Shown piece by piece: positions 25,764 through 34,758 of a DNA stretch of 64,000 bases. The DNA is from UBA11740 sp049273695. Lineage in GTDB: Bacteria > Acidobacteriota > Blastocatellia > Pyrinomonadales > Pyrinomonadaceae. The notes beneath the pieces are model-generated. The model saw only the letters and a list, made by a program, of their open reading frames with translations, ran no database searches and was not told the DNA's origin. The translations under genes were made by a program, and so were the position numbers. The stretch is taken from assembly GCA_049273695.1 (NCBI GenBank), contig JBASRE010000016.1, forward strand, positions 13,820-77,819, in the 5' to 3' direction. Every line of letters begins with the position of its first letter. Positions within the stretch are counted from its first letter, which is position 1.

Positions 25764-27332
25764 ATGGCGCAAAGTATTCCAGCCAAAATCACAGGCGCGG
25801 AGATCGTCTCGCGAGATCCGGCTACGGGCGAAGAGATTGGACGCGTCCCGCTAACTCTGCCGGAAGAGGTTGCCCGCGCCGTCGGCCGTGCGCGCTCGGT
25901 ACAGAACGCCTGGGGCGCAAACTCTTTTCGTGACCGCGGCCGGATCATGATGCAGGCGCGCCGAATCATTCTGAAAGAGCTGGAAGAGATCGCGCTGCTC
26001 GTCGCTCGCGAAACCGGCAAGCCGTCCGCGGAAGCCATCGCGATGGAGTTGACGCCATCGCTCGACCTGATGCAGTACTTCGCGCGAAAAACCGAGACGT
26101 TACTCGAGCGCGAACGCATCCAAATCGGCCTTTATGGCTTGATGGGCCGCATGTCCTATGTGGTCTACAAACCGGTCGGTGTCATCGGAATCATTTCGCC
26201 CTGGAATTTTCCCTGGGCGACACCGTTGGCTGAGGTCGTGATGGCTTTGATGGCCGGCAACGCGGTTGTGCTGAAGCCGAGTGAACTCACGCCGCTGACC
26301 GCACTGAAGATCAAACAGGTTCTGACGCGCGCAGGCATGGCCGAAGACCTGCTCCAGGTTGTGACCGGCGACGGCTCAACAGGCGCGGCCCTCATTGGCG
26401 CCGGCGTGGACAAAATCATGTTCACCGGCAGTGTCGCCACCGGCAAACGTGTCGCCGAAGCCGCGGCGAATTATTTGATCCCAGTTGTGATGGAACTCGG
26501 CGGCAAAGATCCGATGATTGTTCTGGAGGACGCGAACATCGAGAACGCCGCCCGCGGCGCTATCTGGGGAGCGTTTGCCAACTGCGGCCAGTCATGTTCA
26601 TCCGTCGAACGCTGCTACGTTCATGAAAGCATCGCGGAAAAGTTCACGCAGGCAGTCGTCGCCGAAACAAAACGGTTAAAGCAAAGCGGAGATAAGCAGG
26701 GCGACGTCGGCCCAATGATTAGCGAACAACAGCTGCGCGTCGTCGAGCGTCATGTCTACGAAGCCACTGCCCGCGGAGCTACAGCATTGACCGGCGGCGA
26801 GCGAGTTCCGAATGTTCCCGGCCCGTTCTTCCCGCCCACCGTGCTGACCAACGTCAATCACGAAATGGAGATCATGCGTGAGGAGACCTTCGGCCCCACG
26901 CTCCCGATCATGACTTTCAAGACGGATGACGAAGCTGTGCACCTGGCAAACGACAGCGACTTCGGACTGACCGCGAGTGTCTGGACTAACGACCTGGCCC
27001 GCGGTCGCGCGTTGGGCGAACGGATTGACGCCGGGACGGTGACCGTTAACGAAGTTCTTTACACGCACGCCATCGCCCAGACGCCGTGGGGCGGAGTAAA
27101 GCACAGCGGCTTCGGTCGCACACATGGCCGCGCCGGCCTGCTCGAACTTGTGAACGCGCAACACATTCACGTGAACCGCTTTCCGTCCGTCCCCGATGTT
27201 TGGTGGTTTAACTACACGCCGGATGCCGGCAAACTCTTCCGCACACTCGCCCGGCGGTTCGCTTCGGGATCAATCTTCCAGATGCTCCTCGCCCTGCCGC
27301 AAATGATTCGCCGTTTGAACGAGAAACGATAG
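25764..27332 (+). CDS. NAD(P)-dependent aldehyde dehydrogenase
   Basis: A 522-residue enzyme of the aldehyde dehydrogenase superfamily. FTGSVATGKRV is the cofactor-binding loop, MELGGKDP holds the general-base Glu and NCGQSCSSVERC the catalytic Cys. EETFGPTLPIMTF and the late GGVKHSGFGR are also present. The C-terminal extension of about 40 residues (WWFNYTPDAGKLFRT onward) has a hydrophobic amphipathic end, as in long-chain fatty aldehyde dehydrogenases that touch membranes. Substrate is inferred only in general terms. Confidence 0.93.
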   Translation: MAQSIPAKITGAEIVSRDPATGEEIGRVPLTLPEEVARAVGRARSVQNAWGANSFRDRGRIMMQARRIILKELEEIALLVARETGKPSAEAIAMELTPSLDLMQYFARKTETLLERERIQIGLYGLMGRMSYVVYKPVGVIGIISPWNFPWATPLAEVVMALMAGNAVVLKPSELTPLTALKIKQVLTRAGMAEDLLQVVTGDGSTGAALIGAGVDKIMFTGSVATGKRVAEAAANYLIPVVMELGGKDPMIVLEDANIENAARGAIWGAFANCGQSCSSVERCYVHESIAEKFTQAVVAETKRLKQSGDKQGDVGPMISEQQLRVVERHVYEATARGATALTGGERVPNVPGPFFPPTVLTNVNHEMEIMREETFGPTLPIMTFKTDDEAVHLANDSDFGLTASVWTNDLARGRALGERIDAGTVTVNEVLYTHAIAQTPWGGVKHSGFGRTHGRAGLLELVNAQHIHVNRFPSVPDVWWFNYTPDAGKLFRTLARRFASGSIFQMLLALPQMIRRLNEKR

Positions 27333-27568
27333 CCTTCCCAAGGCGAGCCGATTGCTCGTGATTCGTCGGACTGTACGAAATCTCGCAACGAAAATACAAT
27401 ATCGACTGAAGTCCCCTCGCGCTATACTTTGCCGCCCTTGTCCCGCAACTTTCGTTGCAGTCTCTGAAAAACCCCGACCGCGCTGCAGTTCTAAACCGCA
27501 TTGCGTCTGAACAACGATGGGTTCCCCCGCAAGAAACACCTTTCCACGAAATCAGGAGGACTCTCTAA

Positions 27569-29275
27569 ATGAAAAGACTCTGCATCACGCTGGGCATAGT
27601 CCTGGCGCTCGCGATCTGCGCGGTCATTCCCATTCTGCCTTCCGCTAGCGGGCAAAACCCGAATAAATTTCGCCGCACCGACAAGAAGATCAAAGACCAA
27701 TACATTGTCGTGCTCAAAGACGATGCCGATCCCGATGGGGAAGCCGCCCGCCTGTCCCACGAGCACGGTGGCGATCGGAGTAACGGCCATACCTACCGGC
27801 GCGCTTTGAAAGGCTTCTCAGTTCGGATGAACGAGAACCAGGCGCGTCGCATGGCCGAAGATCCACGCGTCGAGTTCGTCGAAGAGGACGGTGAAGTCGA
27901 GGCTTCAGCGACGCAAACCGGCGCGACCTGGGGTTTGGATCGAATCGATCAGCGCGATTTGCCGCTGAATGGAACGTATGACTACTTTGCGACCGGCTCT
28001 GGCGTCAGGGCCTACATCATCGACACCGGAATTCGCGCGACGCATTCGCAGTTCGGCGGTCGCGTTATTTCGGGCTTCACAGCGATCAATGACGGTCGTG
28101 GAACGACCGACTGCAATGGTCACGGCACACACGTCGCCGGAACAGTAGGCGGCTCGACGTACGGCGTCGCGAAGAATGTGACGCTGGTGGCCGTGCGCGT
28201 TCTGGATTGCAACGGCTCTGGCTCGAACTCAGGCGTTATCGCCGGCGTTGACTGGGTCAGTTCGAATCACACGGCAGGTCAGCCTGCGGTCGCGAACATG
28301 AGCCTCGGCGGCGGCGCGTCTTCAGCGCTGGACACCGCAGTTAATAATTCGATCAACGATGGGGTCACTTATGCGATCGCCGCAGGCAACAGTAACGCAA
28401 ACGCGTGTAACTATTCTCCGGCCCGCGTCGCCAACGCGATCACCGTTGGATCGACGACCAGCAGTGATGCGAGATCTTCGTTTTCGAATTACGGAAGCTG
28501 CCTCGACATTTTTGCACCGGGATCGAGCATCACGTCTTCATGGAGCACCAGCGACACGGCGACAAACACGATTTCCGGCACATCGATGGCTGCGCCGCAC
28601 GTCGCGGGCGTCGCAGCGTTGTATTTAGAAGCGAATCCGGGCGCGTCACCAGCGACGGTGGGGTCAGCTATTATCAGCAACGCGACCCTGAACCATGTGA
28701 CTAATCCTGGCACCGGTTCGCCTAACCGCCTCTTGTATTCGATCTTCGGTGGTGCGCCACCACCACCGCCGCCGACGCCCACCCCGACTCCGACGCCTCC
28801 GCCGGGCGGATCGCAATTGCTGGTGAATCCCGGCTTTGAGTCAGGCTCCGCGGCTTGGGTCGCCACTGCCGGCGTCATCGACAGTTCAACCGGGCGTCCG
28901 CCGCGCACCGGTTCATGGAAGGCGTGGCTGGATGGTTATGGTTCGACGCACACAGATTCGTGCTATCAGACGATCACGATTCCATCCAACGCTACGACCG
29001 CGACGCTAAGTTTTTGGGTGAGGATAGACTCGTCTGAGACAACGACTACGACCGCTTACGACACGTTGCGAATTCAAATTCGCAATACGGCGAATGCGGT
29101 GTTGGCTACGTTGGCCACGTATTCCAATCTCGATGAAAACCCGAACTACGTGCTGAAGACATTTGATATCTCGGCCTTCCGAGGTCAGACGATTCGCATT
29201 TACTTCCTTGGTCAGGAGGACTTCACGTTGCAAACGTCGTTCGTCATCGACGATACGGCGGTAAACGTGCAGTAG
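27569..29275 (+). CDS. Secreted subtilisin/proteinase K-like serine protease
   Basis: A 568-residue preproprotein: signal peptide (1-28), inhibitor I9 propeptide (about 42-112), S8 catalytic domain (about 120-395) with Asp152 in DTGI, His185 in HGTHVAG, oxyanion Asn274 and Ser339 in GTSMAAPHVAG. A Pro/Thr linker (about 396-415) leads to a C-terminal beta-sandwich domain (LLVNPGFESGSAAW onward) likely to bind substrate or the cell surface. AGGAGGA lies 8 nt before the ATG. The gene is monocistronic, followed by a terminator. Confidence 0.95.
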   Translation: MKRLCITLGIVLALAICAVIPILPSASGQNPNKFRRTDKKIKDQYIVVLKDDADPDGEAARLSHEHGGDRSNGHTYRRALKGFSVRMNENQARRMAEDPRVEFVEEDGEVEASATQTGATWGLDRIDQRDLPLNGTYDYFATGSGVRAYIIDTGIRATHSQFGGRVISGFTAINDGRGTTDCNGHGTHVAGTVGGSTYGVAKNVTLVAVRVLDCNGSGSNSGVIAGVDWVSSNHTAGQPAVANMSLGGGASSALDTAVNNSINDGVTYAIAAGNSNANACNYSPARVANAITVGSTTSSDARSSFSNYGSCLDIFAPGSSITSSWSTSDTATNTISGTSMAAPHVAGVAALYLEANPGASPATVGSAIISNATLNHVTNPGTGSPNRLLYSIFGGAPPPPPPTPTPTPTPPPGGSQLLVNPGFESGSAAWVATAGVIDSSTGRPPRTGSWKAWLDGYGSTHTDSCYQTITIPSNATTATLSFWVRIDSSETTTTTAYDTLRIQIRNTANAVLATLATYSNLDENPNYVLKTFDISAFRGQTIRIYFLGQEDFTLQTSFVIDDTAVNVQ

Positions 29276-29311
29276 ATTCACTACCGGCCTGCATTAGCGA
29301 CCGGTTAGGCA

Positions 29312-29349
29312 ACCGTCGGCGTGATCATACGACCACGCCGGCGGTTTTT
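29312..29349 (+). terminator. Rho-independent terminator of the protease gene
   Basis: A 12-bp stem with one G-T pair (ACCGTCGGCGTG at 29312-29323, CACGCCGGCGGT at 29334-29345) followed by a run of five T. Confidence 0.85.
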
Positions 29350-29765
29350 ATTTGTGAATGGTCAGAATCATTGGATTTTGCGTCCGAGCAAGAAGTTAAG
29401 CACCCCATTGGGTTGGGCTCTTGAACTAACCGCGTAGCGGTGGCAGATATTAGCCAGGGATAAGCGACCGCAGGTCGCGCGACCCCCGGATAGTAGAAAA
29501 AGATCTGGCGCGCCCTGTAGGGGCGCAATAGTTATGGATCCGCGGGATGCAAACCTCTGTCGCCCGCTTCGCGGGCTCAGGTACATTTGGGGACTCGATC
29601 CCCGGGTTGCGCTCGCTGCGCTCGCTCACCCGGGGCTAAATTCTGCCGCCGCTTCGCGGCTGGTTGAACGTTTGCAACCCGCCGTCGGACTGGACGGCTC
29701 GGAAAGCAAGAATGATCTAGGAAGGATGAAGGCGGAAGGTCTCTAGATTCACGCTCTTCCCTTTT
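29350..29765. repeat. Intergenic block of nested hairpin repeats
   Basis: This 416-bp gap holds several short inverted repeats: GCCCGC-TTC-GCGGGC near 29562, CCCCGGGT with ACCCGGGG (29600-29635) enclosing CGCTCGCTGCGCTCG, and GCCGC-CGCTTC-GCGGC near 29645. A frame through it translates to alanine/arginine repeats of a kind common in repetitive intergenic DNA; I do not regard it as a gene. No RNA gene seen. Confidence 0.5.
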
Positions 29766-30995
29766 CTACCGCTGCCGCGCCAAAGTGTAATTCGGCAGGA
29801 GGCTGAAGGACGTGAGGCCGATGGCGACACGGTCGCCAACCTTGAATCGCGTCGCGCTGGCGTCAGGTTTTGGGCGAGTAGCCATGATGGGAACGCCGAC
29901 CATGCGTTCGGGCGTGTTGATAGTCACTTCGTAAAGCGGCGCGAGATCGCCGCTCTGCGGCCGGTGCGCGAGATCCAGACGCACGTTCAATCTCTCATAA
30001 GCTCCGACAAAGTTGACTTGCTCGACCACGCCGTTCGCGAGACGGCGGCAACCTTCAGGCAGGTGTGCGTCCGGACTCAGGCAAACATCTTCAGGACGAA
30101 AGACGAGTTTCACCGACTGGCCTTCGCGGAAGCGGCGCGTCTCTTTCTCAGCGGGCAGCCGCGCAGTGCCAATCTCGACGTGGCCGCTCGTGACGACGCC
30201 AAGCAAAAGGTTCGCGGCGCCCAGGAACGTGGCGACAAACTCAGTCGAAGGATTGTTGTAAACCTCGTCGGGCGTGCCGATTTGTTCGAGGTGCCCGTCG
30301 TTCAGCACGGCGATGCGATCGCCCAGCTCGAGCGCCTCTTCCTGATCGTGCGTGATGAAAATTGATGGGACCTTAACTTTCTTGAGCAGCGAGCGAATCT
30401 CGCGACGAAGATGCACGCGCGTTTGCGCGTCGAGCGCGCCGAACGGTTCGTCGAACAAAAGCACCTGCGGCTTGTAAGCGAGTGTGCGCGCGATTGCGAC
30501 GCGCTGCTGTTGGCCACCCGAGAGTTGCCAGGGATATTTCTTCCGGTGCTCTTCCAACTGCACCAGCTTAATCAACCGATCGACCGTCTCGCGTCTTTCC
30601 TTGCGCGGCTGGTGTCGAATTTTCAATCCGTACGCGATGTTTTTCTCGACCGTCATGCGCGGAAACAGCGCGTACGCCTGGAAGATGACGCCGACGCCAC
30701 GCTCGCGTGCCGGCAGATCGGTGACGTCCTGGCCATGCAGCATCACGCTGCCTTTGTCGGGCTGTTCGAGGCCGGCGATGATGCGCAGGATAGTCGTCTT
30801 GCCGCTGCCGGACGCGCCGAGCAGCACGAGCGACTCGCCTTCCGAAACGTCGAAGCTGACGTCTTCCAGGACGCGGGCCTTCTTAAAGCTCTTGCTGAGG
30901 CCGCGCACACTGGCGGCCACTCCGGTTTTCTGGGCGCGGTCAGGCGCCCACGAAGTGTGCGGATCGTCGGGAATCAGTTTCATCTGCGGCTTCAT
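29766..30995 (-). CDS. Sulfate/molybdate-type ABC importer ATP-binding protein (CysA-like)
   Basis: A 409-residue protein with Walker A GASGSGKTT, signature LSGGQQQRVAIART, Walker B VLLFDEPFGALDA and the THDQEEA switch, followed by a C-terminal TOBE-like regulatory region (about 270-405). That layout is the CysA/PotA importer type. The N-terminal 25 residues are extra. It overlaps the permease gene by 4 bp and follows the binding-protein gene. Substrate sulfate is inferred from the neighbours. Confidence 0.88.
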   Translation of the reverse strand: MKPQMKLIPDDPHTSWAPDRAQKTGVAASVRGLSKSFKKARVLEDVSFDVSEGESLVLLGASGSGKTTILRIIAGLEQPDKGSVMLHGQDVTDLPARERGVGVIFQAYALFPRMTVEKNIAYGLKIRHQPRKERRETVDRLIKLVQLEEHRKKYPWQLSGGQQQRVAIARTLAYKPQVLLFDEPFGALDAQTRVHLRREIRSLLKKVKVPSIFITHDQEEALELGDRIAVLNDGHLEQIGTPDEVYNNPSTEFVATFLGAANLLLGVVTSGHVEIGTARLPAEKETRRFREGQSVKLVFRPEDVCLSPDAHLPEGCRRLANGVVEQVNFVGAYERLNVRLDLAHRPQSGDLAPLYEVTINTPERMVGVPIMATRPKPDASATRFKVGDRVAIGLTSFSLLPNYTLARQR

Positions 30996-31849
30996 GCTTC
31001 CTGCGCCTCGAACTCCAACCAGTCGCGCGCGAAAAACAGCACGCTAAAAATCACGAACGACAAAAGCGCCAGCACGATCGCGATCGCGTTGGCAGCTTCC
31101 AGAGCGCCGGCCTCGCCCGAATTATACTTCGCATAAATGTAAAGCGGTGCGGTCTGCGTCATCCCCGCCAGATTTCCCGACACCAGAATCGTCGAACCGA
31201 ATTCACCGACAGCACGCGCAAAAGTTAAGAGTGCTCCAGAGACGATCGCCCCGCGCAGGCTCGGCAGAGTCACGTGCCAGAATGTCTGCCAGCGTGTCGC
31301 CCCAATCGTCGCCGAAGCTTCTTCCAGCGAACGGCTCATCGTGTCGAATACAGGCTTAATCACGCCGAAAGCGAGGGGAAAAGTGACAAAAATGTTTGCC
31401 AGAATGATCGCGTAAGTCGTGAACATCAACTGCTTGCCTTCGGGCGGAAACAGGAAACGTCCCAAGGTTCCCTGCGGTCCCCACAGCGCAAGCAAGGCGA
31501 ATCCGGCAACGGCCGTTGGGATCGCGGTTGGCAGAGAGATCGTGACGATGACTGCGTTGCGTCCCCAAAAGTCATAACGCGAAAGCACGTACGCCGCGAG
31601 CAGACCGAAGACCACGTTGAAGACTGTCGCCCAGAAACTTGTGATTAGGGACAGCTTCAACGCATAGACCGCCTCGGGCGCCATCAGCGAAGACCAGAAG
31701 AAGCCGAAGCCTTTTCTCATCCCGACGATGAAGATGGAAAGCATCGGCAGGATGACGAGCGGCATCATCAGAGCCAGCATCACGCCGATGCTGGTCGGAC
31801 GCGCGACATCGAAACCGCGAACGTGTCGAAATGAGCGTATTCTTGGCAC
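30992..31849 (-). CDS. Sulfate-type ABC importer permease (CysW/CysT-like)
   Basis: A 285-residue inner-membrane protein with six hydrophobic segments and the EAA loop EEASATIGATRWQTFWHVTLP that contacts the ATPase; ARAVGEFGSTILVSGN is a CysT/CysW hallmark. Only this one permease is encoded in the operon, while Cys systems usually carry CysT and CysW. It may work as a homodimer as in molybdate (ModB) importers. Confidence 0.88.
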   Translation of the reverse strand: MPRIRSFRHVRGFDVARPTSIGVMLALMMPLVILPMLSIFIVGMRKGFGFFWSSLMAPEAVYALKLSLITSFWATVFNVVFGLLAAYVLSRYDFWGRNAVIVTISLPTAIPTAVAGFALLALWGPQGTLGRFLFPPEGKQLMFTTYAIILANIFVTFPLAFGVIKPVFDTMSRSLEEASATIGATRWQTFWHVTLPSLRGAIVSGALLTFARAVGEFGSTILVSGNLAGMTQTAPLYIYAKYNSGEAGALEAANAIAIVLALLSFVIFSVLFFARDWLEFEAQEA

Positions 31850-31855
31850 CTGCGG

Positions 31856-32887
31856 TTACTTTCTCTTCTGCACCTGATGTTTGAAGATGGCTTCGATCAC
31901 TTCCGGATAGGCGCGATCCCAACCACCGAAATAGTCCACTGTGAACGGATATTTGATGGTTGCGAGTTCCTTATTTTCCTGCGTCAGGGCGTCATTCGTT
32001 GCCGGTCGAAAATGGTTTTTCACAAAGGCGCGCTGCGCTTCGTCGGTCCACAAAAAACGCACAAACGCTTCGATGATGGGACGATCGGCCGGCGAAACAT
32101 TCCGGTCAACGATGACGATCGGATGTTCGCTGAAAATCGTCGCCTCAGGCACGATGATTTCAAATGCGCCGCCGGCATCTTTCAGCAGAAGCCCTTCCAG
32201 TTCATAAGTGACCAGGGCATCCCCGTAACCCTGCTCAAACGTCGCGCGCGCTTCACGCGCGGAACTTGGAGTCGAAACGACATTTCGCCAAATGGCTTGC
32301 AGCGTCTGCAAGGCACGCCCGCGATCGGCAGTACCGGATTGCTTCTCAGTCTTGATCAGTTCAGAGCCGTAGATAGCGAGGATCGACCACTGCGCGCCAC
32401 CTGAACTTTCCGGATCGGGATGAATCAACTTGATTCCCGGCTTTGCGAGGTCGGCGAAGTCGTGGATGCCTTTCGGATTTCCCTTGCGCACCAGGATCAC
32501 AAACGGCGTCTTGTTGACGATCCCTTTCTGCGGCAGTGCGCGCCAGTCGGAAGTTACCGCGCCGCCGTACTTCAGCCGTTGGGCGTCGCGCTCGATCGAA
32601 AGGATGGCAACCTGTGCCTTCACGCCTTGTAGGATTTGATTTGTGACAGTTTCCGACCCGGCGAACGACGAGGTGAAACGAACATCAACTCCGTGCTCGC
32701 TTTTCCACTTTGCAGAAAAAGCCGGATAGATTGATTTCTCAAGCGACTCTTTCATGATCGAAAAGCCGTATAGAGTAATGTTCGTGCCGCCGCCGCCTTG
32801 CGACGGTGGTTTCGGCAGGCAACTGCCGATGCCCAGCATGAAGAGGACGACGAGCGTTATCGCCACCGTAGAATGTTTGTTGCTCAT
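31856..32887 (-). CDS. Sulfate/thiosulfate-binding lipoprotein
   Basis: A 343-residue binding protein. The signal segment ends in LGIGSC, a lipobox with Cys23 as the likely lipid anchor, followed by a Gly-rich linker. ITLYGFSIMKESLEK, FTSSFAGSETVTNQIL and IKLIHPDPESSGGAQWS match the Sbp/CysP family, where the Ser/Gly residues in the last segment coordinate the oxyanion. First gene of the operon with the permease (6-nt gap) and ATPase. Confidence 0.9.
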   Translation of the reverse strand: MSNKHSTVAITLVVLFMLGIGSCLPKPPSQGGGGTNITLYGFSIMKESLEKSIYPAFSAKWKSEHGVDVRFTSSFAGSETVTNQILQGVKAQVAILSIERDAQRLKYGGAVTSDWRALPQKGIVNKTPFVILVRKGNPKGIHDFADLAKPGIKLIHPDPESSGGAQWSILAIYGSELIKTEKQSGTADRGRALQTLQAIWRNVVSTPSSAREARATFEQGYGDALVTYELEGLLLKDAGGAFEIIVPEATIFSEHPIVIVDRNVSPADRPIIEAFVRFLWTDEAQRAFVKNHFRPATNDALTQENKELATIKYPFTVDYFGGWDRAYPEVIEAIFKHQVQKRK

Positions 32888-33192
32888 CCTAATTTCGTCT
32901 GAAACGTGGGGACGTTTCGGAAGCTAATGTCTTCTTTGTGGATACTGTTCAGCTTGTACTTTCTCATTCACACCGCGCCTTTAGGGCGGTGGCAAACTTT
33001 GCGGTCATACAATGGAAACCGTTTAAACGGTTTCCCTGCGGTGCCCGCTAACCTGATCGCCGCGCTAAAGCGACGGCGAGAATGAAATCCTTCAAACTGA
33101 ACTAGATCAAAACTGCATTGCTTGATTTTGCTTGGCCTGAACTTTAGGATGACTGACTCGATTCTGCAAGCGAATTCGAGCAGTTCTGAGAG
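32888..33192. other. Divergent intergenic region with palindromic repeat
   Basis: Holds a perfect 22-bp palindrome at 33014-33035 (half-site GGAAACCGTTT) with flanking short hairpins (CGCCTTTAGGGCG near 32977; CGCCGCGCTAAAGCGACGGCG near 33058). The clustering of small palindromes suggests a dispersed repeat rather than an operator. Promoters for the sulfate operon and the hydrolase should lie here but no consensus boxes stand out. Confidence 0.5.
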
Positions 33193-34224
33193 ATGCTGGA
33201 TTTTTTCGGAAAATGGATGCGCGCGCGCGAGATTGCGCACACAAAACGCGACGATAATCGCGTGGTGCGGCCGTTTGCGTGGGGGCTCGAGTTCATTACC
33301 GACCACGTTAACGGGGACGACCCCCGCAAGGTCCTGCGCGAGCACACCGCGCGGGCGATGTCGCGCAGCGAAGAGTTCTATGCGTTGCCCGAGATTACCG
33401 ATTGGCATCTCGAAGGAGATCACCTGACGTGGACGAGCGTAGTTCAGACCCCGTCCATTGAAAACAACACGGTGCATGCGCGGCTGTTCACGCCAAAGCG
33501 TGAACGAAAGAACAAACCGCGCGCGGCCGTGGTGGTGCTGCCCCAGTGGAACGCGCAACCTGACAGTCACGTGGAAGCGTGCCGCATTTTTAACGGACTC
33601 GGCATGACTGCGCTGCGCCTGACGCTTCCTTATCACCAGGAACGAAAGCCTCCGGACATCGAACGCGCGGAGCACCTGGTCAGCTCAAACATCGGGCGCA
33701 CGATTCAATCGATGCGGCAAGCGGTGCTGGACACACGCGCGGCCGTGCGCTGGCTGAAGTTGCAGGGCTTTGAGCGGATCGGAATCCTTGGCACAAGTAT
33801 CGGATCGTGCACGGCTTTTCTCGCCTTCGCACATGACCCGGACATTAACGTCGGGACCTTTAACCACGTGTCAGGCTATTTTGCCGATGTGGTGTGGCAG
33901 GGAATCTCGACGCAACACGTGCGGCAGGGAATTGAAAGTGAGCTGACGCTGGAAGAGCTGCGCGAGTTTTGGCGACCGATTAGCCCGGTGCCTTTCATTC
34001 AACGGCTAGTCGGCATGAAGCCACGAGCGATGCGCTTCATCGCGGCGAAATACGACCTGACATTTCCCGCCGATCTTTCGCGTGAAGTGATCAATGAAGT
34101 GCGACAACGCGGAATCGATCTCGACGTCGTCTGGCTGTCCTGTGGTCATTACACGACCGCTGAAATGCCATGGAAAGCGATTGATGCGTGGAAGATCGCA
34201 ACGTTCATGCGGAAGCATTTGTAG
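33193..34224 (+). CDS. Alpha/beta hydrolase
   Basis: A 343-residue protein with an alpha/beta-hydrolase core: AAVVVLPQWNAQPDSH (strand and oxyanion region), nucleophile elbow GTSIGS with the serine near residue 200, and a late histidine in LSCGHYTTAEMPW. No signal peptide. The weak ribosome-binding site leaves the start at 33193 tentative. Substrate unknown; it is close to, but not in an operon with, the sulfate importer. Confidence 0.75.
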   Translation: MLDFFGKWMRAREIAHTKRDDNRVVRPFAWGLEFITDHVNGDDPRKVLREHTARAMSRSEEFYALPEITDWHLEGDHLTWTSVVQTPSIENNTVHARLFTPKRERKNKPRAAVVVLPQWNAQPDSHVEACRIFNGLGMTALRLTLPYHQERKPPDIERAEHLVSSNIGRTIQSMRQAVLDTRAAVRWLKLQGFERIGILGTSIGSCTAFLAFAHDPDINVGTFNHVSGYFADVVWQGISTQHVRQGIESELTLEELREFWRPISPVPFIQRLVGMKPRAMRFIAAKYDLTFPADLSREVINEVRQRGIDLDVVWLSCGHYTTAEMPWKAIDAWKIATFMRKHL

Positions 34225-34388
34225 AGTTCGATGACATGGCGCGTTCCAAAGGCGTGCGGCCGCGCTTGTCGTAAGACGGAATTCGTTTAACTCGCTTGGT
34301 TTTTGGCGCGCGTGGAGGCGCGATCTCAGGCGTGGGTTCTTTCTCAAGTGTGCTATTTCGTTCGAGTCCGAGAGTGGTGAAATTTGGC

Positions 34389-34688
34389 TTAGCAAACAAC
34401 TTCGGCACAAGCAAACCACTGAAGATAACCGGCACCCGACAGTATTAGCCAGAAGAGTAGGTAGTCATTGAGATGTTCGCCGCTGGCATCTCCGAAAAGT
34501 AACAATGTTGCCACCACGCTGAGAAAGCCTGCCGGAAATGACAGCACCATCATCGTAAATAACAATCTGCCACCGACGTCAAAGCAGGCTTGGTCAGTGT
34601 CCGCGCAAACGTTGAAGCCCATAGCCAGCACCACGAAGGCCATTGTGACCCACGCGACTTGCAAGCAAAGTTTGATTCGATTCTCCAT
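34389..34688 (-). CDS. Small three-helix membrane protein
   Basis: A 99-residue hydrophobic protein with about three membrane segments (VAWVTMAFVVLAMGF, LLFTMMVLSFPAGFLSVVATLLLF, YLLFWLILSGAGYLQWF). No ribosome-binding site or family was recognised. It is divergent from the 560-residue protein gene. Confidence 0.45.
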   Translation of the reverse strand: MENRIKLCLQVAWVTMAFVVLAMGFNVCADTDQACFDVGGRLLFTMMVLSFPAGFLSVVATLLLFGDASGEHLNDYLLFWLILSGAGYLQWFACAEVVC

Positions 34689-34758
34689 CGTCGTCGAACC
34701 GGCGAGTTCTACTTTTCTGATTTAGACTCGGGCTGCAGAAGATTGTTCCCAACTCGAC

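Noticed and set aside
29534..29746. 70-codon frame with Ala/Leu/Arg-rich product
   Set aside because: It runs through nested hairpin repeats of a type that recurs in intergenic DNA and gives repetitive spurious translations.
33014..33035. 22-bp palindrome as operator of the sulfate operon
   Set aside because: It is surrounded by other small palindromes and looks like a dispersed repeat; no adjacent regulator gene supports an operator.
34205..34435. 76-codon frame on the minus strand between the hydrolase and the small membrane protein
   Set aside because: GTG start without ribosome-binding site, overlaps both neighbours, no recognised family.
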